DNA from: Musa acuminata AAA Group
Lineage: Eukaryota; Streptophyta; Magnoliopsida; Zingiberales; Musaceae
Length of the DNA: 64,000 nt
Assembly: GCF_036884655.1 (NCBI RefSeq)
Contig: NC_088359.1
Coordinates: 15,791,501 to 15,855,500 of the forward strand
Direction: 5' to 3'
How positions within the stretch are numbered: position 1 is the first letter of the stretch; every line of letters begins with the position of its first letter. Shown in pieces: positions 10,469 through 21,598 of the stretch. The notes under the pieces were generated by a model. It ran no database searches and was not told the origin of the DNA. It saw nothing but the letters and a program-made list of their open reading frames with translations. Both the position numbers and the translations under genes were made by a program.

Positions 10469-11720
10469 TGTTGAATCTCGGATTTTGATGATGAAACTAA
10501 TTGATTGTGTTTAGATGTTTAACCGCATTTTGAGTGATGCAGGTCTACTCGATCAGGATTAGACAGTTGACGCAGGAGGAATTGACATTGCGTCGGAGGA
10601 GATCACGTTAGGATATTGGACGACAGAAGGCTTTCGGACGTCGGGCATCGGGCCAAGGAGAGCGAAATTGCGCCAAGGATATCGGGGTTGCGGAGGTCAA
10701 CCGCCGATTGGGCAACAAGCCACAAGAGAGGATGATGCACCGAAGAATTGGACGAAGCACCAACCAATGACGTGCCGAGCAACAGAATGTCAATTCGCGT
10801 TGTAATAATTGTCTAGATCGGAGTAGAGTTTTAGCTTGTGTGTGGAGGATTAACTACGATAACAACGAAGACATAAAGCAAAACAAAGCGTCGGAGTCAA
10901 GCACAAAGGATTCATTGCGAGTTTGACAGAAGTCTGAAGGTTCGTCGGGAATGCTACCGGAACTAGCTGAGAATGAGTAGGGAGCTTGCCGAAGGTTTTT
11001 CGGAAGCTCGCCGGAAGGTTCGTTGGAAGTTCGCGGAGCTCGCCGAGAAAGATCGGAGCTTACCGAAGAAGCTCGTTGGAACTCTTCAAGATCAAATAGT
11101 GAAGTCTAGGAGCTTGCCGGGAGTCCGCAGAATGGTTTCCGAGAGTTTATCGGAAAACCATCGGAAGTTCGCTGGAAGCTCGCCGGATGAAGTCTTGACT
11201 TACAAACTTTATAATAGCTTAGAAAATATCTTTAAATTCATAGTTAGCACGTTACTTAGGGTTAGGATTAGGTGTCAATCCTATAAACCAAGTAGGGGCC
11301 GATTGGGCTCTAGTTCGGACTGGTTTGGGCCAATTTTAGAGCCCAACTAGTGAGCTGAAATAGTGTAGGCGGTGGCACCTCCAGATTTGGCGGTGGCACC
11401 GCCTAGCACCCGAGAGCCAGGCGGTGGCACCGCTTGGGCTAGGCGGTGGCACCGCCCAGCACCCGAGAGCTGGGCGGTGGCACCGCTTGGCTGGGCAGTG
11501 GCACCGCCAGCATCGGGAACCAAAGAGAATTCAAATTTTGGAGCCCAAATTTGAATCCTCTTGAGGCCTATAAATACCCCTCAAATCTCAGCTGAGATTA
11601 CAACCTTTTGAAAAGCAATAGTTTGAGTTAAGAGCCTTAGAATAGTCTTTGCAAGCCTTGTTTTTCATATTGCTTAAGTGTTCACCTACTCCCATCTTGT
11701 TGAAAAGAATTGTAAGAGTG
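10469..11720 (+). repeat. S-A 3' LTR, first part
   Basis: Matches the 5' LTR from TGTTGAATCTCGG through the palindrome array (11369-11512) and TATA box to GTAAGAGTG, where C1 is inserted. The LTR resumes at 28512. The differences from the 5' LTR are scattered substitutions and small indels. Confidence 0.93.
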
Positions 11721-13215
11721 TGTTGGAAAATCATGGGGGCGACATCACATGCGCAGCGGAAGAACAAGAAAACAAAATCCCCGATTCCCAAAAAGATGTT
11801 CGTCGTCGTGCGAAGATTGGTGCGCAAAAATCCGTGAAACATGAAACTGCGTATAGAGTAGATTGTGTTACCTAGGGAGATCGTATATCCCTGTTTCCTT
11901 GCAGATCCTTAGGAGAGGGTAAAGGAGGTCAAGCGTCATCTTCTCTAGCGGTGATCCACACAGTAGGGTTGCGACGACGCTCCTCAAAAACTCCAGGCCT
12001 GATCTGAGGTGGAGAGGAAGAGGAGAATAGGAAAGGCAAGCAAAGGCTCTTGCCTATGAGGCTCTGAATCCCTCCTATTTATAGAGGTCCCCTGTCAAAC
12101 CCTAATGGGTCCTCCCCTAGTGGGTATTGGATCTGCATCCAATAAGATAAGGGCTCCGTCGGATATCTCATATCCGAACCTCTACTCATCGCAATCCCTA
12201 CCATATGTGTGTGACCCTCTAGGCCCAATATCGAGCTGGCCGTGAGTCATACCTGTCAGAACTCCTTCTAACTCAGTGAATTATTATCTCTGTAATAATT
12301 CACTCGACTCATCGACTACGGACGTACTAGGCCACTACGCCGTAGTCCCCAGACGATACAGGGGAATCTAATCCATTGGACCTGTCTGTCCTCAGTTACC
12401 GTGTACCTATAGTCCCTTATCCATCTAATATCCCAGAGACCGTATATTGAGCATAGTGGTGTCAGACCCATACGGTTTCTACTCGAGTCTCGCTCTAATC
12501 GGATTCTCCCGGAGAACTCTTTCTCTCTCAACCCCAATGACCCTGGCCAGGGATTTGTCTGAGCAAGAACACATGGGATATTCCTCTCATGACGCCGAGA
12601 GTGGATGATCCTCTATCGACACTCAATAGTCCTCGTAAGGTCGACTACCACTCCCAATGACCAACTGTACTAGATCTGGGACAGCCAAACCTATAAGTCT
12701 GGTATTAAAGAGTGGAGCACTCATACAGGACATCCTTGGTGTCTCAAGTCTAAGGACCAGATACACCACTAGGACTACGGAATCGCTGTCTGACAATAAG
12801 GCATCATTAACCATCCAGCATTCCGTAAGCGGATCAATCAGTGAACTCATTCTCCAATGAGCACCTGTACTGTATCCCTAGTGTCCCTACACGAGCAGCT
12901 ACGAGACCAACTGCATCCATCATATGGACGGGTATACAACACACCAGTCTATCCGGTTATCACGATGTCCCTCTCTAGTAACCTATGACCGGGATCATTT
13001 AGGATATGTGTTTAAAGGTGAATCGATCTCATTATCGTGATCTAATCACGATCCGATTCCCATTGCACAAATCCAAGGACATCACAATATATGTATGCAT
13101 TTATGCAATAGTTATAAAGTGATATATGCCAAAATATAATAAGCAAAAAGATTCTGTATCAAGTCACACGTGCCATCACTCACGTGATTGTCTTGCTGGG
13201 CACCTATGACTAGCA
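11721..13215 (-). repeat. C1 3' LTR
   Basis: 1495 bp; on + it runs from TGTTGGAAAATCATGGGGG to CTAGCA. A TATA box (CTATAAATAGG on minus) lies near 12076-12087. The polypurine tract on its internal side reads on minus GGTCAAGTGGGAGATT. Its partner is 27018-28511. Confidence 0.93.
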
Positions 13216-13329
13216 ATCTCCCACTTGACCTAAAGCCAATCACCTTTGTTTCTGATCCCCATCAGACCCCTGTGACGCACAAAGACAATATGAGACAACG
13301 GCTTTGTCAGTGGATCTGCAATGTTATCT

Positions 13330-15719
13330 TCAGATGGAACTATTTCCACTGCTACATCTCCTCGGGTTACGATCTCTCTGATAAGCTGGAACCTCCTCAG
13401 AACACTTCTGATGAGACCCGGGTTCCCTTATTTGAGTAATCATCCCATTATTATCGCAATATAAGGAGATCGGCTCCTCGCTACCCAGCACGACTCCCAA
13501 ATCTGTGATGAACTTCTTCACCCAGACTCCCTCCTTTGCTACATCTAATGCAGCAATGTACTCCGCCTCCGTGGTCGAGTCAGTAGTGGTATCTTGCTTG
13601 GAACTCTTCCAGCACACTGCTCCTCCATTCAAGGTGTACACATACCCTGAATTCGACTTGCTATCATCGACATCAGACTGAAAACTTGAGTCAGTGTAGC
13701 CTTCAACCTTAAGGCTATTACCTCCATATACTAACAAAAGATCCTTAGTCCTTCTCAAGTACATAAGGATACACTTTACTGCTTTCCAGTGCTCCAAGCC
13801 TGGATCCGCCTGATACCTGCTCGTGACACTCAGAGCATGCGCTATATCAGGCCTAGTACATAGCATGACATACATAATAGACCATATTGCTGAGGCATAA
13901 GGTATCATATCCATGTTCGCCCTTTCTTAGAATTTTCAATGCCAAACATTTTGATAATAGTTTCTATGTACCTGGACTGGGACAAGCCAAGCATCCTCTT
14001 GGATCTATCTCTATAGATTCTAATCCCCAAGATATAGGATGCTTCTCCTAAGTCCTTCATGGAGAACTGTCTAGATAACCAAGCCTTTACCGTGGATAGC
14101 ATTCCTACGTCATTCCCAATGATCAGGATGTCATCCACATATAACACCAAAAAGGTGATAGCGCTCCCACTTACCTTCCTGTACACACAAGGCTCATCTT
14201 CGTTCTTAACGAAGTCATAAGATCTGATTGCCTCATCAAATCTTATGTTCCAACTTCGGGAAGCTTGCTTTAGTCCATAAATGGATCTAAGCAACCTACA
14301 CACCTTATCTGGGCAGTTCTTGGACACGAATCCCTCAGGTTGCATCATATACACCTCCTCCACGAGGTTCCCATTGAGGAATGCGGTTTTCACATCCATC
14401 TGCCAGATCTCATAATCATAGTGTGCTGCAATAGCCAATAGAATTCTGATGGATTTTAGCATTGCTACGGGTGAGAAGGTTTCGTCGTAGTCAACATCTT
14501 GCCTTTGACAATACCCCTTAGCCACTAGCCTTGCTTTATTGGTCTCTACCTTTCCATCTACTCCGATCTTTTTCTTAAAGATCCATTTGCAACCGATGGG
14601 TACAATACCTTCGGGCGCAACAACTAGGTTCCAAACCTTATTGGAGTACATAGAATCCATCTCAGAATTCATGGCTTCTTGCCACTTCCCGGAGTCTATA
14701 CTCATAATAGCCTCCTCGTAGGTCTGAGGATCAATATCCTCAACATCCTCTCCTCTAATATGTCCCACATATCTCTCAGGAGGATGAGATACTCTATCAG
14801 ACCTGCGTAAAGTTGAAAATTGTGTATTAGGTACCTGAACAGACTTGGGCTGTAGAGTGGTGCTTGAGCTTGGTTCTCCAACCTCGCTCAATTCTATCAT
14901 TCTCCCACTATCTCCGCCAAGAATGTGTTCCTTCTCAAGGAACACTACTCTCTTAGCTACAAAGACCTTTTGATCCTCGAGATGATAGAAATAATACCCA
15001 CAAGTTTCCTTGGGGTGTCCCACAAATTTGCATCGCTCTGTCCTTGATTCTAACTTATCGAGGTTGTGTCTTTTAATGTGGGCAGGGCAGCCCCAAATCT
15101 TAACAACCTTAAGATCAGGCTTCTTCCCTTTCCATATCTCATATAGTGTAGACACTACCGACTTAGTTGGAACTCTGTTCAGAAGGTAAGCTGTGGTCTC
15201 TAAGGCATATCCCTAGAATAAGATGGGTAGGTCAGCGAAACTCATCATGGACCGTACCATATCTAATAGCGTATGATTCCTCCTTCCAAAGACACCATTG
15301 AGCTGAGGTGTATAAGGAGGTGTCGATTGGGATAATATCCCATGGTCCTTGAGGAACTGAGTAAACTCTGTACTTAAGTACTCACCTCCTCGATCTGATC
15401 GAAGAGTTTTGATACTCTTTCCAGTTTGGTTCTCCACCTCATTCCTATACTCTCTGAATTTCCCAAAGGCCTCGGACTTGTACTTCATTAAGTACACATA
15501 TCCATACCTTGAGAAATCATCAGTAAATGTAATGAAGTAGGAGTAACCTCCAATGGCATGAGTTGACATGGGTCCACATACATCACTATGTATGAGTTCC
15601 AACAACTCAGTGACTCTCTCTCCAATTCCACTAAATGGAGAGTTGGTCAATTTTCCACGAATGCAAGGTTCACAAGTTGCATATGACACGTAGTCGAATG
15701 GATCTAGATTGTTGAATCT
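13330..15719 (-). pseudogene. C1 pol: integrase core, reverse transcriptase, RNase H
   Basis: Copia pol in the usual order. Integrase core is at 15689-15213, with HSDVCGPM, TFTDDFSRYGYVY and SDRGGEYLS. An amber (TAG for Trp) ends it near 15214, but the frame continues to 13905 with reverse transcriptase: KARLVAKGYCQ, IWQMDVKTAFLNG, GLKQASRSW and the catalytic LYVDDILI. Near 13910 the linker to RNase H is shortened and the frame changes. RNase H spans 13914-13430 with VEGYTDSSFQSD, TEAEYIAAL and YCDNNG, then shifts frame again and is lost. The integrase N-terminus ends at 15719 where S-B inserted. Encodes DNA synthesis and integration functions; dead as written. Confidence 0.93.
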
Positions 15720-16564
15720 CGTATTTTGATGATGAAACTACTTGATATATGTTTATAATTTAATATGCGTTTTGAGTGACGCAGGATGCTTTGATCAGGA
15801 TGAGACAATTAAAGCAGGAACATCATGTTGTACCGGAGGAACATGTCAGAAGATTGGACGTCGGGCCAGTGGATCGGTCGACGTATCGACAGAAGGCTTC
15901 GGGCCGTGGACTCGAGCATCGGGCCAAGAAGAGCGGGTATTGTGCCAAGGATATCGGAGTTGCGGAGTCAACTGGCCGATTGGGCAATAGGCTGCAGGAA
16001 AGGACGATGCGCCGAAGAATTGGACGAAGCGTCGAGGGACCAATGACATGCCGAACAACTTGGTTAATTGCTTAGGATTAATTGTCTCGATCAAAGTTTT
16101 GTTTTAAGTGTGCAGGATTAACTACGATGAAAGTTAGACAAGCAGCACGAGTTGCGCCGGAGTCAAGTTCATGATCACGTTGGGAGTTCGAGAGTTCGAC
16201 GGAAGTTCGGACGGTCGTCGGAGGTTCTGCGAGAACAGATCCGAGAAGTCCAAAAGCTTGCCAAGCGAAGCTCGTCGGAACTTGCCAAATGGATCGTCGC
16301 AAAGTCCAGGAGTTTGCCGGAAGTCCGCAGGAGCATCACCGAGAGTTCATCGGATGATCGACGGAAGTTCGCCGGAAACTCGCCGAAAGAAGCGATTGAC
16401 GCATCGAAGCAAAGCTACAAAAATTGTCTTAGATCTAATCGTAGTTAGCACGTTGATTAAGTTGGAAAATGGGAGGTGATCCCATTAGCTTAATCTTGGG
16501 GCAATTGGGCCCCTGAAAGACTGAAATTGGGCCGAATGGAGCTAACCATTCGGACCCTGATTGC

Positions 16565-16856
16565 ACCAGGAGGTGCAACCGCCTAGGCCAGGAGGTGGCA
16601 CCGCCTGGGCTAAGCCTCCCAGCGAGACTGGGCGGTGCAACCTCCCCAGCCGGGAGGTGGCACCGCCTGAGCTCAGTCTTCGAGCAAGACTGGGCGGTGC
16701 AACCTCCCTAACAGAGAGGTGGCACCGCCTGAGCTCAGTCTTCGAGCAAGACTGGGCGGTGCAACCTCCCTGACAGAGAGGTGGCACCGCCTGAGCTTGG
16801 TCTTCGAGCTCTGCCAGGCGGTGCAACCTCTCCAGTCAAGAGGTGCAACCGCCTGA
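16565..16856. repeat. S-B 5' LTR ~62-bp array with GGAGGTGGCACCGCC / GGCGGTGCAACC
   Basis: 'GAGCTCAGTCTTCGAGCAAG' recurs at 16669 and 16731, with a variant at 16793, giving a period of 62. Each unit pairs a GAGGTGGCACCGCCT with a GGCGGTGCAACCTCC motif, so inverted arms recur throughout. It occupies the same place upstream of the TATA box as the simpler array of S-A. The copy in the 3' LTR is at 22446-22737. Confidence 0.85.
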
Positions 16857-17279
16857 TCCCGGAATTCCGGGATTTGATCGTTTTGAGCTCCAAATTTGAA
16901 TTGGGTTGGGGCCTATAAATACCCCACCCATTCAGCACTGAAAAGAGTAAGAACTTACCCGAAATCTTGATCTTTTCAGTGGTTCTTAGAGCTCAAAACT
17001 GCTAGTTTTTCCTCCTCCTTCTGTTCTTCAAGTTTGAGTTGTAAAGAGAGGAGAGAAAACATTTGTAAGGGTTGTCTCCTAAGCCCGTCAAAAGGAGTGA
17101 ATCTGTAAGAGGGTAGTTGGCCTTCGCCTATTGAAGGAAGGCCTCTAGTTGACGTCGGTAACCTCATCGGTGGAGGAAGCCAAAAGTGGAGTAGGTCAAG
17201 ACTGACCGAACCACTCTAAATCTCTGGTTTGCGTTTATTTTGAGCACTTTATTATTACTGCAAACCTCCTACATAGCTA

Positions 17280-17575
17280 CTGCTCTCTGCGCCTTTACGA
17301 ACGAGTTCTGTGCAGTTTACGTTCACGTCTTAATTCCATTTACAAACTGCAAACTGCTCTCTGCGCTTTTACGAACGAATTCTGTGCAGTTTACGTTTAC
17401 GTCTTGATTCCATCTACAAACTGCAAACTATCTCTCTGCGCTTTTACAAATGAGTTCTGTGCAGTTTACGTTTACGTCTTGATTTCACTTACAACTGTAA
17501 ACTGTCTTCTGCGCTTTGACGAACAAGGTTCTGTGCAGTTTACGTTTACGTCTTGATTTCATTTAGAACTGCAAA
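17280..17575. repeat. S-B LTR ~72-bp repeat, four copies
   Basis: 'CTCTGCGC(C/T)TTTACGAAC...' through 'TCTGTGCAGTTTACGTT(C/T)ACG' and 'ACTGCAAACT' recurs four times at intervals of roughly 70-75 bases. It shares the words GCAAACT and TTTACG with the 17-bp array on its right, which may have grown from it. Confidence 0.75.
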
Positions 17576-17582
17576 CTATCAT

Positions 17583-17842
17583 CTACGTTTAGACGCAAAC
17601 TGCGTTTAGACGCAAACTGCGTTTAGACGTAAACTGCGCTTAGACGCAAACTGCGTTTAGATGCAAACTGCGTTTAGACGTAAACTGCGTTTAGACGTAA
17701 ACTGCGCTTAGACGCAAACTGTGTTTAGACGCAAACTGCGCTTAGACGCAAACTGCGCTTAGACGCAAACTGTGTTTATACGCAAACTGCGCTTCGACGC
17801 AATCTGCGCTTAGACGCAAACTGCACTTAGATACAAACTGAG
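17583..17842. repeat. S-B 5' LTR 17-bp array, about 15 copies
   Basis: Unit AACTGCGTTTAGACGCA, with variants in which GCGTTT becomes GCGCTT or GTGTTT. TGCGT and ACGCA are inverted arms inside each unit. The array lies downstream of the TATA box, so it would be in the transcript. The 3' LTR copy at 23466-23741 is about one unit longer. Confidence 0.9.
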
Positions 17843-17962
17843 AATTAGCTTTTGCATCATAATAGTTTTTATTGAACGAACGCAGCTTTTGGTTTTAATC
17901 GCTGTAAGTTTTCCGCTGCACTAATTCACCCCCCCCCTCTTAGTGCTCTCGATCCTAACAAT

Positions 17963-17974
17963 TGGTATCAGAGT
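17963..17974 (+). other. S-B primer binding site
   Basis: TGGTATCAGAGT, two bases after the LTR; the last base differs from the TGGTATCAGAGC of the other elements. Confidence 0.9.
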
Positions 17975-18010
17975 GGGGTATTTCTCATTTCGGATTTACA
18001 CCCGAGAGAA

Positions 18011-19021
18011 ATGGCTCTTCAAGAGGGCTTTTTGGTCTTTCGTCCACCGTTCTTTAAAGGATTGGACTACACTTATTGGAAAACTCGAATGAGAGTTTTC
18101 TTGATTTCTCTAAATCTGGATTTATGGAATATCGTTGAAAACGGTTTTCAACTTCCCTCTAAACCGACGAACGAATGGTCGGATTTGGAGAAGAAGTATT
18201 TCTCTTTAAACGCAAAGGCTATGAATGCCTTATTTTGCGCTTTGGACAAAAATGAGTTCAATCGGATTTATACGTGCGAAACAGCTTTTGACATTTGGCG
18301 AACACTTGAAATCACGCACGAGGGAACTAGTAGTGTCAAAGACTCGAAAGTTAACTTTTTATTGCATGATTTCGAGCTTTTTCGAATGCAACCAAGCGAG
18401 ACTATAGGCGACATGTACACCCGTTTCACGGATGTCGTCAATAGTTTAAGAGCTCTTGGAAAATGTTTTTCGGACTTTGAACTCGTAAACAAGATTTTGC
18501 GTTCTCTTTCTAAGAAGTGGGATTCAAAAGTAACTGAAATAAAAGAAGCTAAAAACCTAAATAACTTACCACTTGAAGAACTAATTGGTTCATTGATGAC
18601 ATATGAAATGGTGCACAATGCACATGATGAACATGTTGAACATAATTACCTTCCAAAGAACAGGAAGGATTTGGAACTCTGGACAAATGAATGCCACTTG
18701 AGCGATGACTCAAGTGATGAGGACAATGATGAACAAAACAACCTTCCAAAGAACAGGAAGGATTTGGGACATAGAACATTTGAAGACCACTCGAGCATAA
18801 GCTCAAGTGATGGTGAACTTAAACTACAAATGAAACGAAAATTAAAAAGCAAAAAGAATCAAACTACTTGCTTTAAACGCAAGAAGAAGAACAAAAATTG
18901 GGATGAATCGAGCTCCTCCGAAGAAGAGAAAGTCAACAAAAGCAAGGCGGCAAACTACGCCTTAACAGCCCACAATGATGAGGTAATCGAAATCCCCCTA
19001 ATTTATTTTGAAATTACTTGA
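18011..19021 (+). CDS. S-B Gag, intact, lacking the CCHC zinc knuckle
   Basis: Sirevirus capsid protein, 336 codons without lesion. Residues 1-200 form the copia Gag (UBN2) domain: YTYWKTRMRVFLISL, SLNAKAMNALFCALDKNEF, FELFRMQPSETIGDMYTRF, LEELIGSLMTYEM. A short internal duplication (LPKNRKDLELW and LPKNRKDLGHR) follows within an acidic Ser/Asp stretch, then a basic tail. Where S-D has a CCHC-like CYEYKNPGHYKNEC the S-B sequence jumps from TTCF to KRKKKNKNWDESS, so the RNA-binding knuckle is deleted in frame. It ends in EVIEIPLIYFEIT then stop. Start chosen at the first ATG after the primer binding site, shared with S-A and S-C. It would build virus-like particles in the cytoplasm. Confidence 0.9.
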   Translation: MALQEGFLVFRPPFFKGLDYTYWKTRMRVFLISLNLDLWNIVENGFQLPSKPTNEWSDLEKKYFSLNAKAMNALFCALDKNEFNRIYTCETAFDIWRTLEITHEGTSSVKDSKVNFLLHDFELFRMQPSETIGDMYTRFTDVVNSLRALGKCFSDFELVNKILRSLSKKWDSKVTEIKEAKNLNNLPLEELIGSLMTYEMVHNAHDEHVEHNYLPKNRKDLELWTNECHLSDDSSDEDNDEQNNLPKNRKDLGHRTFEDHSSISSSDGELKLQMKRKLKSKKNQTTCFKRKKKNKNWDESSSSEEEKVNKSKAANYALTAHNDEVIEIPLIYFEIT

Positions 19022-21583
19022 TGCTTTCATGATGTATTTTTCTCTTTTAGTTTAGAATTAATTTTCTTAAAAATTACATGTTAAAAAAATTATTATGATC
19101 ATACTAAGTAATTTCGAAAATGATAATATTGCATATTTTATGATAATAAAATAAAATGATCTTGATTGAAAATATGAAATCATGGTTAAGAAGTAATAAT
19201 GTGCATTACGTTGATTTCCATTGTTATTTCTCGATTTTGATTAAAGATCATGTTTGATTTGAAGAAATGCATAATGATGAAATTAAATATTTCGATTGAC
19301 AATTTCATGCATGAGATATACATGATGATTTTTGTGATTGATGGTTTTATGATGAAATTCATTTTACGATCCTAAACGTTGATGCATGTTTTCATTTGAC
19401 ATAAATGAAAAGGCATGCTAACATGAAATCGATCACTTAAGATGAAACACTTAAAAAAGGGGAGAAATATATGAATTGATGCTATAAACACTATGCTATG
19501 ATTATCCCATGCTTGCATCACCAAGAAATATATGATTGCTATCATTGCTATATGCCCTGTATCAAGATATCAAACAAAAATTTGCATCATACGAGCTGAT
19601 ATCTTACCATGTGATGCAATGCTACACTTGCCAAAATATTCGAAATGTGTACATCATGCCTTGTATCAAGATATCAAACAAAATCTTGCTTCACAGTTTT
19701 ATGCATTGATATCTTACCATATGATGAAATGCTACAATTGATGAACACTTGAAATGTAATCCTCTATCTTATTGATTTTTCAATAAATCTATGCTTGTCA
19801 TACATGAATTTATTGAATGTAATTTTGAGGATGATTTCAGATTTGACAAATGCTTGATTCGTATTTACGACATAAGATACACTTTAAATATGAATCATGC
19901 ATCAATCATGTTAAATGCTTCAATCATTTTCTATCTCTAGAGTTCTCGATTTTGATGAAATACAAGTGATAAATTCATTTATGATATCTTGTAAATCACT
20001 TGAATTATGAATGAGTTTTTTATGATGCGTTAAAAGAATCACTTAAAAAGAAAATGCTTTTCCCATCTTATCGAGATTAATGATTTCATGATATTGTGTG
20101 AATCTCGAAATTGATTTTGATGAAATAATAATAACGTTATTCATGTTATGAATCTTAAAAATGATAATATGCTTCATGTGATAATATGAATACACGAAAC
20201 ACTTATGATATGATTTTTATACAATTCCGTGTATTCATAAAATATTTATCTCCTCATTCAATAACTTTTCTTGATATTCCTTATGAGATGAAATGAAATA
20301 ATGCATGAAATACAAATGAGGAGTTATTGATCATGCATGGTAGGATATAATTTGACAAAATTGATACCATCATGATATGAAACATTTATGATTTGCAATT
20401 ATGCATGCAATACTTGTGCTTTCTAATTATGATGTGATGTATTGCATATGATGTAAATCATGATGAGTGCTAAGTTACACATTTTGAGAAGAAATTGCTA
20501 TATTGAAACATTAATGTAATTATGAATGATGATATGATATTATGCATGTAATACTTCAACTTATGATAATGCAATGATAAAATATTCATGATGAAAAATT
20601 GTCTTGACATTCATAACTTGATTATTCATCCTTTGTCATGATTTTGAAATCGTTGTAAAAGGAAAAAGAACTACAAAACTGTATTCTTCCTTTCTTTTTG
20701 ACAATGACAAAGGGGGAGATAGCTAGCTTGCACAAGTCAAGAAGATGCAAAAACTTAATTGCTAGCTTGCCTATCTTAAGTAGCAAAGATTGCTAACTTG
20801 CTTATTTCAAGAAGCAAAAGTTGTCTTCTTGAACATCACCATCTTGAATATCTCAAGAAGCAAGACTTGCAACCTGCACATTACAATAGGAAGCAATAAT
20901 CATGAGCCTACACAAGAAAGTTATCTTGCATTTGCTTTCGAAGTTTTTGCTAACTTGTATATCGTAAAAAAATTGCTAGCTTGTAGTCTAAAGAGAAGCG
21001 AAAAGTTGCTATCTCAAAAGAAGCAAATGTGCTATCTTGCCTATCTCAAGAGGCAAAAATGCTAACTTGCACATCTAGCAAAACTTGACAAATTTGCATA
21101 TCTCAAGAAGCAAGAGTTGCTTTCTTGAACATCTCTAAATTGCTAGCTTGCATGTTCTAAAAGTGCTATCTTGTATACTGTAGAACTTGCATATCTGAAA
21201 CTTGATAGCCTGAATATTCTAAGCATAATGTAACATTTGCTAAATTTTTTGGCTTCAAAACTGCATGATGATAAAACTTGATAATATGTTTTTCATGCAA
21301 TAAGTTAAACCAATATCACAAACACTTGATTGTGATACTTCTCCTTTTTGTTGATGACAAAGGGGGAGAAGTATGTTGATGAAAGTATGTTGATGACATG
21401 ACATGTGATGCATAAGTTTATGCATATGTTCATGTTGACGTGTTGCAAGTATTCATGATGAATATTGCAATGACTTGAATTCAGTTTGAATTCAAGGTTC
21501 TATCAATATGGCATATTGATAGGGGGAGTTTGTTTAAACTCCGGGAGTTAAGTTTAACTCCGTCATCAAGTGGTTGTCATCAT
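19022..21583 (+). other. S-B AT-rich filler in place of pol
   Basis: 2.6 kb non-coding. The early part has 'atgatg' and 'catgat' words; 19530-19740 holds a duplicated phrase 'ccttgtatcaagatatcaaac'; 20740-21200 has the degenerate 'ttgctagcttg...aagaagcaaa' repeat also present in S-A. No pol remnants were recognised. Confidence 0.85.
20685..21371 (+). repeat. S-B polypurine-tract-like hairpins
   Basis: Two copies: 20685-20721 (TTCTTCCTTTCTTTTTGACA, loop, AAGGGGGAGATAG) and 21338-21371 (CTTCTCCTTTTTGTTGATGA, then CAAAGGGGGAGAAG). 'GATAGGGGGAGTTTG' lies near 21519. The true tract is at 21584-21598. Confidence 0.8.
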
Positions 21584-21598
21584 CAAAAAGGGGGAGAT
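21584..21598 (+). other. S-B polypurine tract
   Basis: AAAAAGGGGGAGAT directly precedes TGTTGAATCTCG at 21599. Confidence 0.9.

Larger units (their letters stand above)
15720..17960 (+). repeat. S-B 5' LTR
   Basis: 2241 bp, TGTTGAATCTCG to GATCCTAACA. Contains a 62-bp palindromic repeat array (16565-16856), a TATA box at about 16913-16920, four ~72-bp repeats (17280-17575) and a 17-bp array (17583-17842). The small open frames inside are not genes. Confidence 0.94.

Noticed and set aside
15742..16479. Open frames in the S-B LTR (also at 21631-22360 and 55288-55875)
   Set aside because: Conserved between copies only because LTRs are conserved; several frames are open at once and no domain is present.
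17583..17842. CRISPR-like array of short regular repeats
   Set aside because: Head-to-tail 17-bp units without spacers, inside a plant LTR.
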